In this document: in pieces, positions 28,701 to 36,500 of the stretch | Layout of the letters: each line of letters opens with the position of its first letter | Position numbering within the stretch: the stretch's first letter is position 1 | Assembly (NCBI GenBank): GCA_036925085.1 | Contig: JAUPFP010000045.1 | Coordinates: 930,001 to 994,000 of the forward strand | Source of the DNA: Brachycybe producta | Lineage: Eukaryota > Arthropoda > Diplopoda > Playtdesmida > Andrognathidae | Direction of reading: 5' to 3' | Length of the DNA: 64,000 bases | The notes under the pieces: generated by a model | Seen by the model: only the letters and a program-made list of their open reading frames with translations | What the model was told of the DNA's origin: nothing | Databases searched by the model: none | Translations under genes and position numbers: made by a program

Positions 28701-29974
28701 AAGTACACATTGACGATTGTTCTTCGGACGACAACGGACAAGATCTCGGGTAAAACCATCTTTTAGTATGTTTAGTTTTTTAGTTTATATTTTGTAATTA
28801 CTAATTTCGAATTAACAGAAATTACAACTTCCAAACGGATGGATTCCACACGGCAGCTACGAACGCAAACCTTTGCCTCACTTCCGGAGTTCGAGGTGGT
28901 GTCGATTGGATGAGGAAACTCGCGTTTCGATATCGTAGGATAAAAGAGGTTTATAATAGTTATCGGAATAACGTCGGAGGCAAGTTAGGACGCTCACAGA
29001 CGAGCGACTTTTTAGTGGTCTAGTTGGATTGCAAAAAGTAGTCAGCGTGTCGCCAAAACCGACCACTCTAGTCGAATGAGTAAACTGTAAAAAGTGGTCA
29101 TAATAGACGACGGGAACGGCCTTTGTAGCCATTCAGACAAAATGGACTCTCGACAAGGAAGTTGTAGAGACGCGACAAGTGGTGCGTTTGGAAACAAACA
29201 TTGTCGTCAGTGGTGGGGATTAGTAACTGTTCGGCGATTTCAGTTCGTCAGTTGTTAAGAAGCCGATCGTGTGTAAAGGTCCGGACGTTTTCCACTGCAA
29301 TACATTGTCAACCACAGCAGAGCCAGTCGGGCGTCGTTTTTGGCCGCTTTTTCGATGCGGTCCAACTAAACCACTAAAAAGTCGTTAGTCTGTAAAGACC
29401 CTTAGAGGGACACAGAGATTTGAGAATTTTTTTAATTCGGATTGTCTTAATTATTTCGGTTATACTTTTAAATCAGGTTTGCTCGGACAAACTAAACGTG
29501 AACAATGGCTTCAATTACGTTCGGACATAGAGGGAATAACGGACAATTGGCTCACTTTATCTCTCAAATGTTTGTCAATTATTCATCAGAGGTCTAATTG
29601 CGTAAATATTTTGGTGACGACGACGCAGTTAGTTCCAGCTCTGGCCAAAGTTCTTTTGTATGGTCTCGGTGGTGTTTTTCCGATCGAGAACGTTTACAGT
29701 GCAACAAAGATAGGTAAAGATACGTGTTTCGAACGAATCGTGTCCAGGTTTGGACGTAAGTGTACTTACGTCGTTGTCGGTGATGGGCAAGATGAAGAAG
29801 CGGCAGCGAAACAGGTAACCTTTTAAAGTTTTGTTTTTCAGTCCCAAATTTAGGCTCAGATTGATTTTTTTTTCTTCTTCTTGTCTTTAATAGCTTAATT
29901 TTCCTTTCTGGAGAGTTTCAAGTCATTCGGATCTTGCTGCTTTGCATCATGCCCTTGATTTAGGACACCTTTGA
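728..29974 (+). CDS. EYA: Eyes absent homologue (EYA), 17 coding exons, about 678 aa
   Basis: Transcription cofactor and HAD-family protein tyrosine phosphatase; by family knowledge it partners SIX and DACH proteins in the nucleus in sensory organ, muscle and kidney programmes. Exons: 728-790, 13574-13647, 17910-18028, 18987-19079, 19913-20008, 20170-20236, 20471-20601, 23379-23513, 24346-24422, 24503-24719, 27075-27158, 27236-27387, 28536-28625, 28691-28749, 28819-28979, 29477-29814, 29894-29974 (TGA). All phases agree and sum to 2037 nt. Residues 1-385 are a Ser/Tyr/Gly/Pro-rich activation region. Residues about 407-678 are the EYA domain, about 272 aa, the usual family length. Catalytic Asp are D414 and D416 ([10 protein letters not shown]); motif II is the Thr run at 587-589 (ILVTTTQL); motif III is GDG at 641-643 followed by acidic residues. 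The C-terminus reads [18 protein letters not shown]. Odd points are one GC donor (28980) and one weak donor (23514). Invertebrates normally have a single EYA gene. The identification is near certain; the short N-terminal exons are supported by phase and splice sites. Confidence 0.95.
1112..1360. mobile_element. Palindromic element, CACACAGGCGAC type
   Basis: GGCACACAGGCGACTTTTGA at the left and AAAAGTCGCCTGTGTG at the right. An internal CTGTTGTCGCAATTTATTTT is mirrored by a diverged complement. A related, shorter copy is at 9248-9412. Confidence 0.6.
3545..3912. repeat. GAAACTAG-family palindromic repeat
   Basis: Signature GAAACTAGAATGGGTAGCTG at about 3649 and TGAGCTACCCTTCTAGTTTC near 3791-3810. 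EYA intron 1. Confidence 0.75.
3977..4280. mobile_element. Outer palindromic element hosting ACAGGCA copy A
   Basis: Outside copy A, CAATACGGAATAGTGATGTC and AAAATGACGTCA on the left pair with TGACGTCATTTTGAAATTAC and TATTTCGTATTG on the right. Removing copy A leaves a short palindromic element, so this is a nested insertion. Confidence 0.65.
4024..4217. mobile_element. ACAGGCA palindromic element, copy A, 9-bp target duplication
   Basis: Ends ACAGGCA...TGCCTGT, flanked on both sides by a perfect 9-bp duplication GCAATGTAT (4015-4023 and 4218-4226). About 28 bp of arm sequence follows each end and pairs with the other arm (ACAGCTTCAGAATTTCTTTG and its complement), then a core with GGGCGG, CATGTGACATCAGAC and ACAAACCAATTAGAAATTGA. 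No coding capacity; non-autonomous DNA transposon. Confidence 0.85.
4785..5525. repeat. Two adjoining GAAACTAG-family repeats
   Basis: The first copy (about 4785-5174) is complete, from TTAAGGTGGTTTTAAAG to AAACCATCTTAA. The second (about 5175-5525) lacks the left signature but keeps GAGCTACCTTTCTAGTTTCT. Confidence 0.7.
6205..6264 (+). CDS. EYA: EYA alternative first coding exon 1b
   Basis: ATG 6205 opens 20 codons ([20 protein letters not shown]) ending CTG|gtaaga, a strong phase-0 donor compatible with exon 2 at 13574. The reading frame is closed by an in-frame TAA at 6151, and no AG acceptor lies between that stop and the ATG. This is therefore not an internal exon but a second, separately initiated first exon, giving a 677-aa isoform. 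A five-codon upstream ORF starts at 6189 and stops before the ATG. I infer a second promoter upstream. Transcript data are needed to say which start dominates. Confidence 0.6.
9248..9412. mobile_element. Palindromic element, CACACAG type
   Basis: ACACACAGGTGACTTTTGAA at the left; GCGTCTGTGTGCCAAGGGCC followed by TAA at the right. It shares CTGTCGTCGCAATGTATTTT with the copy at 1112. Confidence 0.55.
9676..9950. repeat. Diverged CATTACA-type palindromic element
   Basis: GTCATTTACAGAAATATAAT left and TTTTCTGTAATGTGAGGATC right, with TGTCATATGACAG inside, as in the 23597 element. Confidence 0.5.
10979..11399. mobile_element. TTA-flanked palindromic element (AGCCCCGTTTTCA)
   Basis: Ends AGCCCCGTTTTCA...TGAAAACGAGGCT with TTA at 10976-10978 and 11400-11402. 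The interior is a dense run of ACTATCG and CGATAGT motifs in both orientations, so it can fold into many stems. It lies in EYA intron 1. Confidence 0.75.
11699..11861. mobile_element. TAA-flanked palindromic element (GGCCTTGTTTCCA)
   Basis: Ends GGCCTTGTTTCCAT and ATGGAAACAAGGTC; inner arms TTTTTGAAAATTTCAACTT and complement. TAA lies at 11696-11698 and 11862-11864; the right TAA is shared with the next element. Confidence 0.75.
11865..12531. mobile_element. TAA-flanked palindromic element (GGCTCTGTTTCCACTT)
   Basis: A 667-bp element with ends GGCTCTGTTTCCACTT and AAGTGGAAACAAGGGCC; TAA at 11862-11864 and 12532-12534. Internally it repeats TTCAACTAGTTGAA-type short palindromes. No ORF. Confidence 0.7.
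13113..13440. repeat. GAAACTAG-family palindromic repeat
   Basis: GAAACTAGAACGCGGGGCTA left, TTGAGCTACCCGTCTAGTTT right, ending about 130 nt before EYA exon 2. Confidence 0.7.
13574..27158 (+). CDS. EYA: EYA exons 2-11: N-terminal activation region
   Basis: These ten small exons encode residues about 22-386. Exon 2 carries a basic KRPR patch. Exon 3 is Ser-rich ([18 protein letters not shown]). Exon 5 has an IKSEPL motif resembling vertebrate EYA VKTEP. Exon 6 has an Ala run coded by a CAG/GCA microsatellite. Exons 7-10 are rich in Tyr, Ser, Gln and Gly (for example [20 protein letters not shown]), matching the Tyr-rich EYA domain 2 and Pro/Ser/Thr activation region. Exon 11 is Pro/Ser-rich ([10 protein letters not shown]). 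Sequence here is poorly conserved in the family, so support comes from unbroken phase, splice consensus and composition. Exon 8 ends with a non-consensus donor (gttcgg at 23514). Reading through it would add about 26 residues before a stop at 23593. Confidence 0.88.
13684..14130 (-). mobile_element. tRNA-derived SINE, interrupted
   Basis: On the minus strand it has a tRNA A-box-like TGGTGTAGTGGTTAGTGTTC and, beyond the inserted ACAGGCA copy B, a GGTTCAATCCC B box. It matches the uninterrupted copy at 45178-45368 on both sides of the insertion. Confidence 0.65.
13798..14004. mobile_element. ACAGGCA palindromic element, copy B, inserted in a SINE
   Basis: Same ends and same core as copy A (CTCCGCCC, CATGTGACGTCAGACTA, AACCAATTAGAAGTTG) but wholly different arms (TTTAGAAATCGGGAAGAACA and complement). 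The flanks ATGACTAAC (13789-13797) and ATGACCAAC (14005-14013) are a 9-bp duplication with one mismatch. It splits a tRNA-derived SINE. Confidence 0.85.
14934..15279. repeat. CTCGGATTTTTATGC palindromic repeat, copy 1
   Basis: Ends CTCGGATTTTTATGC and GCATAAAAATCCGAG; inner arms GCTGGTTAGAGGCTAGAT and complement; AGAGCAACTGCAGTTATGC. EYA intron 2. Confidence 0.75.
15735..15878. mobile_element. ACAGGCA palindromic element, copy C
   Basis: Ends ACAGGCAAG...CTTGCCTGT; arms of about 30 bp (GTGTGTGCCCAGCACTAAAA and complement) unrelated to copies A and B. Core CCGCCCTCTTATGACATCAG and ACAAACCAATTAGAGATTGA is shared. Flanks GCTAGATG (15727-15734) and GCTACATG (15879-15886) are an 8-bp duplication with one mismatch; a ninth base may have been lost on the left. 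Confidence 0.85.
16003..16197. mobile_element. TGTTACTGTCA palindromic element, copy 1
   Basis: A nearly complete 195-bp palindrome: TGTTACTGTCAGTCTGC ... GCAGATTGACAGTAACA, with inner GATTGCCTAGGCAATC and TTCAATACCTAAAATGTATT around the centre. Flanks TTTA and TTGA could be a 4-bp duplication with one mismatch. Confidence 0.75.
16740..16778. repeat. (CT)n microsatellite
   Basis: About 19 CT units in EYA intron 2. A matching purine run (GA)n lies at about 16343-16376 in the same intron. Confidence 0.9.
16940..17640. repeat. Two GAAACTAG-family copies in tandem
   Basis: Signatures GAAACTAGATAGGTAATAGC (about 16988) and GAAACTAGAAGGGTTGCGCA (about 17250). The right half of the second copy is decayed. 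EYA intron 2. Confidence 0.65.
18215..18525. repeat. GAAACTAG-family palindromic repeat
   Basis: The right signature TTGAGCTACCCTTCTAGTTT is intact; the left signature is deleted. EYA intron 3. Confidence 0.65.
19150..19440 (+). repeat. B-box bearing SINE-like fragment
   Basis: A perfect Pol III B box GGTTCAAATCC at 19223-19233 is followed by a body with GCAGGGCAGCCTGCCATAAA, an ATC-rich stretch (CATCATCATCATCAGCAT) and the small hairpin CCCCGCATTGTGCGGG. No matching A box was found upstream, so it is truncated or diverged. It lies in EYA intron 4. Confidence 0.45.
20640..21310. repeat. GAAACTAG-family repeat split by another element
   Basis: The left part (ATGAACAGCTGATTGTCAAG) and the right part resume on either side of the insertion 20718-21013. 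EYA intron 7. Confidence 0.65.
20718..21013. mobile_element. Palindromic element nested in another repeat
   Basis: GGGTGACGTCCACACGTAAC and GAACGAGC at the left, GCTCGGTCGTTAAGTGTGAA at the right. It interrupts the GAAACTAG-family palindrome of EYA intron 7. The right boundary is approximate. Confidence 0.6.
23597..23842. mobile_element. CAGGGGCCTCATTACA palindromic element
   Basis: CAGGGGCTCATTACAGAAAG at the left and TTTGTAATGAGGCCCCTG at the right; inside, TGTCATAT and ATGACAGT motifs are mirrored. EYA intron 8. A diverged relative is at about 9676-9950. Confidence 0.65.
23866..24310. repeat. GAAACTAG-family palindromic repeat, diverged
   Basis: GAAACTAGAAGAGTAAACTA left, CTCTTTTAGTTTCTATAA right. 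It ends about 35 nt before EYA exon 9. Confidence 0.6.
24720..27074. other. EYA intron 10
   Basis: 2.35 kb without exons. It starts with the hairpin above, then a stretch rich in CCCA/GCCCAC motifs (24880-25060), purine-rich sequence (25230-25610), a CTG/TGC-rich patch near 25870-25905, a diverged GAAACTAG-type repeat (about 26300-26690) and TTTAATTTAAT tandem sequence (26880-27045). Confidence 0.55.
24793..24838. other. Perfect 21-bp hairpin in EYA intron 10
   Basis: Arm 24793-24813 is exactly complementary to 24818-24838 with a GTCT loop. No copy of it was noticed elsewhere in the window. It could be a small inverted duplication or the scar of a fold-back element. Confidence 0.7.
27236..29974 (+). 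CDS. EYA: EYA exons 12-17: catalytic EYA domain
   Basis: Exon 12 begins with an Arg/Gly-rich linker ([17 protein letters not shown]) and runs into [20 protein letters not shown], holding nucleophile D414 and acid/base D416. Exon 13 encodes [17 protein letters not shown], exon 14 the DNGQDLG segment, and exon 15 [20 protein letters not shown]. Exon 16 (338 nt) carries motifs II and III, including [15 protein letters not shown] and YVVVGDG. Exon 17 ends the protein with HALDLGHL and TGA at 29972-29974. Each piece aligns collinearly with vertebrate and fly EYA domains from memory of the family, and all catalytic motifs are present, so the enzyme is predicted active. The exon 15/16 intron has a GC donor. 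Confidence 0.97.
28980..29476 (+). other. EYA: GC-AG intron of EYA, almost filled by a palindromic element
   Basis: Exon 15 ends GGAG and the intron begins GCAAGT, the usual consensus of GC-AG introns; it ends AATCAG at 29476. Using this junction restores the conserved NNVGGLLG across exons 15/16, and no GT donor nearby does so. A 414-bp inverted-repeat element occupies 28988-29401, flanked by TTA on both sides, so the pre-insertion intron would be about 80 nt. Confidence 0.9.
28988..29401. mobile_element. TTA-flanked palindromic element in the GC-AG intron
   Basis: GGACGCTCACAGACGAGCGA at the left end matches the complement of the right end (GGGTCTTTACAGACTAACGA), and both continue CTTTTTAGTGGTYTAGTTGG. 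Flanked by TTA (28985-28987 and 29402-29404). Three-base TWA duplications point to a PIF/Harbinger-type MITE. Confidence 0.8.
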
Positions 29975-31149
29975 AGAATAACCAAGTTTAAAATGAAAAG
30001 ATATCATTTTTGTTTTTTTGGTGTTTTATTTTTAAACACTTGTTTTCGTTCTTTTATTTCTTCAGTAGTAGTGAAGTTCTCGATTCTCGATCCTCCTCCA
30101 CCTCCTTCTCCTTTATTTCCTTCCGTTTTCTATCTTTTCCCCACTTTTCGACAGGAGAAAAACCTTCCTAATTTCTCTTCTTATTTGAGACATCTTTTAC
30201 GAAAAGGATTTTTCGTTTGGGTTTGTCGTCAAGTTTAACATGTTCTGTGGTTTTCGTGAAAAGTAAGATTGACTTTTTAAATAAGTTTTCGAAGATCGAG
30301 AGCGGGCCGGTTTTTATATCGAAAACAAAAGACTCGTAAGTGATTTGAAATTGGACATTTTACGTGGTCAGTGATAACGTGTGTGTGTGTGTGTGAATGT
30401 GTATGTATTTGTTTGCATCCGGATTCTCAACCGTTTATGGATGTTTGCGAGGAGAATTTTAAATCGACTTTTTTTTTAAAAAAAAAAAATTCCGAACTCG
30501 TTTAATTGTCATCTGATTTGTATACATTTTTTTCCTTGCATCGATACGTCAAAAGACTTCGAAGTTAAAAAAAAGGTTTTAATTTTTCTTTTTTGGAATT
30601 TTAAAATTTTTAAGTTCGGACATTTGTGGCGCAAAAAAGACTATTATTTGCAATTTTCAGCAATGGACATCTCAAGTTTGTGAAGAGAAAGAGAGAGAGA
30701 AAACAAAAATAGGAAATGTTTATTTCCATGTATGCGAATTGTATTTGTGTGTATAAAAAATGAATATGTATGTCTTTTGTTTGTAAACAGATTTTGAAAT
30801 TTTAGTTGACTTGGGGTGTGTTCTTCCATAAGTAGGACATTTGGGGCCTCATTAGAGAAAAAGTCATAAAATTATGATAGTTAAGGTCGATTCATACTAT
30901 ACGTAACGTCAACATCACAAAACTACTGGCAACATCACGTCAATTTTGCAGTGGATTCACACCTTTTTAGTTAAAACAATTAAATGAACAGCAGTTCATT
31001 TGTTTTAACTAAAAAGGAAATTTGGCTGTAAGTAGAGGTGGCGCCATCTATTGGACACACTCAGCTTTGACATGGAATGTATCATTATCAAAGCTCTTAG
31101 TTGAGTTGCTTTTATAAAATTTAATATTTATCATGTAAGGGCCTCATTG

Positions 31150-31645
31150 AGATGGTTTATGAACTGAGCTGATTTTTGAAATCTGGTTATTCTGTCTTTT
31201 TCAGGAGCAAGATTTAAAAAAAAACTAGAAGGGTATTTTTATTCAAAAATAAACTTTTTACTAACTAAAATTTAAAAAAATTTCGTCTGCTTATAAGTGG
31301 AGTTGTTACTGTCAATCTGCAGAGTCAGTCAATGTGCATATTGCCTAGGCAATCTGCAAAACAACCAACCTGCTAGGAAATCTGCAAAGTTCAATACATT
31401 TTAGGTATTGAATTTTGTAGATTCACTAGCAGGTTGGTTATTTTGCAGATTGCCTGATTCCGCAGATTGACAGTAACAGAGTCATTTACAAACTGACATT
31501 AAAAACTTATTTTGAAAGATACCAATATAAAAATACACTTAAAAGATGGAGTTACCCTTCCAGTTTCTAAAACACATTCAACTTTTTCTTCATTTTGCTT
31601 TTGAAAGACAGAATAATTAAAGTTCCAAAGCGTTTGCACCTTATA
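31150..31645. repeat. GAAACTAG-family repeat split by the TGTTACTGTCA element
   Basis: The left half (GAGCTGATTTTTGAAATCTG) and right half (TACCCTTCCAGTTTCTAAAA) flank the insertion at 31304-31478. Confidence 0.65.
31304..31478. mobile_element. TGTTACTGTCA palindromic element, copy 2, nested
   Basis: 175 bp, same family as 16003-16197, with a perfect GAGT duplication (31300-31303, 31479-31482). It sits inside the GAAACTAG-family repeat 31150-31645, whose sequence continues across the duplication. Confidence 0.8.
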
Positions 31646-31926
31646 CCTAGTACACACCTGATAATTTAAATTCATTTAAGTAATAAACGTGTTCTACAGA
31701 GCCCTGTGAAACAATAAGTCGAATTCAATTTAATCAGTTGATTCTTGAAAATATTGAGTTAAATACTTAAATATAATATATAAACTATTGACAAAATATT
31801 GATTTAGTATTTCAATTTAAAATATTAATAATAAAGTCAATTTTTTATTTGGTTCATATTCTCAACTGGCTTCCGTATAATTCACCTAAACGCATTTAAT
31901 TTGAATTCATTTAAATCATGTGTGTA
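31646..31926. repeat. CCTAGTACACACCTGA palindromic repeat, copy 1
   Basis: ATACCTAGTACACACCTGAT left and TCATGTGTGTACT right, with AATTTAAATTCATTTAAG arms and an internal GTGTTCTACAGAGCCCTGTG. Closely matches 48549-48857. Confidence 0.65.
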
Positions 31927-32611
31927 CTATTTAAAAACAATGTTTTCTTTCATGTGATTGAAAGAAAGATTGGTTGAAAGATTTAGAAAGTTAATTATGT
32001 ATGCAACATTTTTTAAGTATGTCGTCATATGAGGGTTGGAAATGTCTTTTGATTGCTGATTTTACCAGTTGGCCTACTACTTCCTTTTCTAGTTTAGTTA
32101 TCGTGGAAAGAAGACGTGGTTTTCTTTTGAATTTCAACTTGTTTTGGAATTTTTAATCGCTATTTCAGTTCGAAGTTATTATTATTATATTATTAAATTA
32201 TTATAAGTTTTAAATGTGAAGTATCGCGCATCAAATAAGCCATTTGTTTGTTTTTCTAGTCTGGTATGTATCCATTTTGTTTTCTCCTCATTTTTACAAA
32301 TCACTCAATTTATTATCTAAAATATCAATGCAAACTAAAACATCAAATCAAAATCGTTTTAAAAATGTAAATTTTTATTTTATAACAACAATTGCAACAA
32401 CTCATTGCGCAGTCGGATTGGTTTGGATTCGGTTAGGGTATAGGGTAGATTTGGCTTCTTGCAGTGGGCCTGGATCACGGCTCCAGGTTGTTTATCAATC
32501 TTCTTCAGTACCCAGAGGTGTTATAAGCTTGTACTTAGAAGGCTAAGTGTCTGATAAGATTTTCAACATTTGGATTATTTTTTTTGTATGAACTAAAATG
32601 ATTCAAATAGA

Positions 32612-32915
32612 TAAAGATGGTTTATGAACAGCTGATTTTCGAACTCTTGATTATTCTGTGTTTTGAGTAAAATTTAGAAAAACGTAAAGGTATTTTAATG
32701 TTGAATATCTTTCAAAATAAACTTTTTAGACAATTTTTTTAATCTGCGTAAAGTTGGAAAAACTCAAGTAAAAGACATCAACATGAAAATTCCCTTAAGT
32801 GATTAAGCTGCTGCCCTTCTAGTTTCTAAAACACATTCAAAAGTTTTTCTTCGTTTTTGCGAATGAAAGGCAGGATAATAATAACAGTTCTAGAAGCCCC
32901 GTTTGCAGTTTAAAA
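32612..32915. repeat. GAAACTAG-family palindromic repeat
   Basis: TTTATGAACAGCTGATTTTC left; CTGCCCTTCTAGTTTCTAAA right. It lies in the intergenic gap. Confidence 0.65.
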
Positions 32916-33264
32916 CAACTAAATTGATTAATTAAGACGTTTATTTCGTTTAGAAAGTGTTTTTATACAGATTTCAATTTCATTTCACTTTTTTGAAATT
33001 ATTAAAAGAAAAAGCAAATAATATATATTTAAAAAAAACGAGTAAATAAGTAAGGGAATAAATTGGAATAATTTTTAATTTAGTTTAAATAATATAAAAA
33101 GCTAATTATAAATTTTGTGATGATATTTCTTTTTATAATTATAAACATAAAAAGGATATTTCAGATATTTTTAAGTACGCATTTTCTTATTTTTTTGCGT
33201 CATAATTTTTTTGCGCCAACGAAAAACAAATCTGAATTATAAATTAAAGGAAGGGAAAGGAATT

Positions 33265-33270
33265 TTTATT
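33265..33270 (-). promoter_or_regulatory. Candidate polyadenylation signal for the collagen gene
   Basis: AATAAA on the minus strand about 260 nt after the stop codon. The region is AT-rich, so chance occurrence is likely; only transcript ends would confirm it. Confidence 0.3.
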
Positions 33271-33530
33271 TTAAAGAAATAACTTGCTAATTATAATGAA
33301 ATATTAATTTTACAAAATAGAAACACATTAATTAAATTGGCAGTGATTTTGTTTTTATATAAATTGAGCATAATAAGAGTTTCTTTAAAAACAACAACAA
33401 AATGTTCCTATGTCATATTATGCAAATAACAATGACGTCATTGAGGGCAATGTTCACAATATAAAAGTAAAAACTTAATAAGATTAAATTTTGAAAGGAA
33501 AAAAAAAAACTCATTTCAGGTGGAGATTTT

Positions 33531-36500
33531 TTAATTTCCTTTCTTGTTATTCGATTGTGGTGATTGTCCTACTAATTCGGCTCCAGGATAATTGCAAAAT
33601 TCACAAAATCCTGGTGGACCTTGAGGTCCAGGTGATCCTCGAATGCCCGATTGACCCTGTCGACCAGGCGGGCCACGTTCACCTGGACGTCCCGATAAAC
33701 CGATTCCTGGTGGACCAGGTGGACCTTAAATGAAATTCCGATTGTTGTATTTTGTGTTAGTAGTTTAAATAACGTGCATTCTAGAATTCTTGAACCTGGT
33801 AAACCGGCAAGTCCCATTGGCCCTTCAATGCCAATTCCTTCAGGACCTCTGTCTCCCTTTTCACCCTGTTCACCTAATAATGATTTAAAATACAATATTT
33901 TTAAATTATTCCACAATTTATATACTAACATTGATAAGTTTATTTTGTATTGGTTACCTCTGTTACCACCTGGTCCAGGTGGACCGGGTAATCCCGGCAT
34001 TCCCATGAACCCTCTTTCACCTGGCAACCCATTTGGACCAGGGTCGCCTAAAATATAATGAAATTATTTAAAGAAAGGGTTGAATTGTGCAAATTACTTG
34101 ACCCCCTTCCCCTCCCACTTCAGCCAGTTTCCATAGGAGTTTTACATACTTTTATGTATGTTGTCATCAAAGTAGAAAAATAAACATTCTACATAATTTC
34201 TAGGGATTTTTCAAAATCAGTTACCGTACTTTTTTTTAGTAAATCTGCATAATCAATAGACTTTTTTAATCGTGGAATCTACATAAAATATCAATTATGT
34301 AAGAAAGACTTCCTGATTTCACAAGGTATTTTGCATATTGCCTAAAACGCGGTAGAGGATCTAGAGATCTACATAAAGCCCATGGACCAGGAGACTTTTC
34401 CAAAAGCCCAGACCATTGACCTGATGAGCATTATGGGATTAGTTCGCTTGGTGGGCAGTGCTTTATGACATTTTGTGGGCTGTTGGCCGCAGATTGTTTT
34501 TCACTATTAATAGGGCTCGGATTTTTATGCAATATCGAGCAAATATTTCTCAATCTGTGGCCAAGGGCCAATTGTGAAGTAACAATCCCGTTTAGATAAA
34601 CCTACAATTAAGGTTGTTTTTTCAATAAAAAAAAACAACACTGATGGTAACCAGCCTTTTTTATTGGTAAAAAATGCTGATGATGATTACTTCACAATTG
34701 GCACTTGGGCCACAGATTGAGGAACATTTTTGCTTGATATTTTGCATATCAGTGCAATCTCTACTGATTAAGCAGACTTCGTATGGAACTTTCAATTTTC
34801 TAGTGTTTATGCGGAATGTCTGGTTTTCTTTTTATTAGCAGTAATATCGTTATGTTGACCTTTTCGCCCAGATTTATTTAAAAGTGAAATATGATTGGAA
34901 TGATGTGAAGATAAAAATACTATCAGTGATGATTATGTATGCAAATTGTATGTGTATTTTTTTTTTGAATATACAAATGTATGAAAAAATGGAATTGGTG
35001 AGTGGGAGGAGAGATTATTAATTATAACATGCCAGTTACGTCATCATTGTGTTTAGAAATGCGTGTTTTCAAAATAATTGGGGAATGGTTGACCACTTTC
35101 ATTTTTTTTTGGTTAATAATTTGTTTGACTACCTGGAATGCCTTGTTTTCCAGGACGGCCAGGTTTACCTGGTCGTCCATAACCAGGTAAACCAGGTGAA
35201 CCTCGTAAACCCCGCATTAATTCTTCCCTTCTTTCTGTGCATTTGGTTGAAGGTTGGGAGAGAGAAAAAAAAACGGGTGATGGGAGAAAAGAAAACAAAA
35301 ACAAACAAAATTTGTTGGGACTTTTGTTTATTTTGACTATTTTGATTATTTATTAATTATTAATTAATTAGTTTCATAAAATATTTTATGAACAGCTTGA
35401 TTTTCCAAACTCTGGTTATTTTGCAGGTTTAGAAGAGTAACGCAAATGCCTCGTTTCCACTACAATAAATTAACTGCAGTTACATAAATAACCATAGTTA
35501 TAGTTGTAAATGCAGCCAAAGTTAGAAGTGGTACGTTGAATGTAGAATAAAATTTGGTTTGAACACAGGAAGTGACGTAATTAACCATTCATTAATGTGT
35601 TTAACCGCACTGTCAGTGCGGTTGCGTTAACTTAATTGTTCAGAGAACTTAATGTAACCACATTTGTTTCAACTAGAGAAAATATGGTTAACTTTTTAAC
35701 AGTTAATTTTTGTAGCGGGGAAAAGAGGTGGTAGAATAAAAATTGAATGTGTGCTAGAAACTAGAACGGTAGCTGCATAACTTAATATTTTCATGTTAAT
35801 ATCTTTCAAAATAACCTTTTTATGAACAAAAATTGAAAAAAAAATTAGTCTTTTTTAAACTTGGATCATTTTTAACTAGATTAAAAAAGTTTATTTTGAA
35901 AGATGGCAACGTGAAGATACCATTAAGTGATTGAGCTACTCGTAGTTTCTCTTAATTTTGCACCTTAAAGACAATAACCAGAGTTCGAGAGGCGTTTACA
36001 CTTTGAAACCACCATAATTGCAAAAAAAAGGTTCTCTAATCACTTTTTGTAAGAATGTTAATTGGGCAAATAACGCAATTAAAAGTAAATTATGTATGTT
36101 ATGCTAATATAATAATAATAATCATGCAAATGAAGCAAAGAATAAGTTTTAGAAATAATTGGAAAAAAAGTATATAAGTACGAGTTGTGTGAAATTTGCA
36201 AAATGGAGCAAGATGAATTGAAAATTGAAATTTTGAGTCCTAAAGAAGGAAATGGAAAAGTAAAAGGTAGTTAAGTAGTGCTCGGATTTTTATGCAATAT
36301 CAAGCAAATGTTTCTCAATCTGTGGCCCAAGTGCCAATTGTGAAGTAATAATCATCATCATTAGAGCAACTGCAATTATTTTTTTTTTCCTAATGAAAAA
36401 GGCTGATTAGAGGCTAGATGTCTTTTTACAGATGTCAACGAGAGTTCTAGCTATTAACCAGCCTTTTTTTTATTAAAACAAAACATGATTGTTGGTTGAT

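Larger units (their letters stand above)
29975..33530. other. Convergent intergenic gap (both 3' UTRs)
   Basis: Holds the EYA 3' UTR (pyrimidine-rich just after the stop) and, on the other strand, the collagen 3' UTR. Between them are dispersed palindromes at about 30886-31020, 31150-31645 and 31646-31926, and another copy at 32612-32915. The first AATAAA after the EYA stop is at 31248, inside a repeat, so the true EYA polyadenylation site is not clear. A (GT)n run lies near 30379-30394. Confidence 0.55.

Noticed and set aside
31248..31253. AATAAA as the EYA polyadenylation signal
   Set aside because: It is 1.3 kb past the stop and part of the dispersed repeat (CAAAATAAACTTTTT), so it is not specific evidence.
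33774..34058. Plus-strand open frames with Pro/Gly-rich translation over the collagen exons
   Set aside because: Reverse-strand shadows of Gly-X-Y coding; no in-phase splice structure on the + strand.
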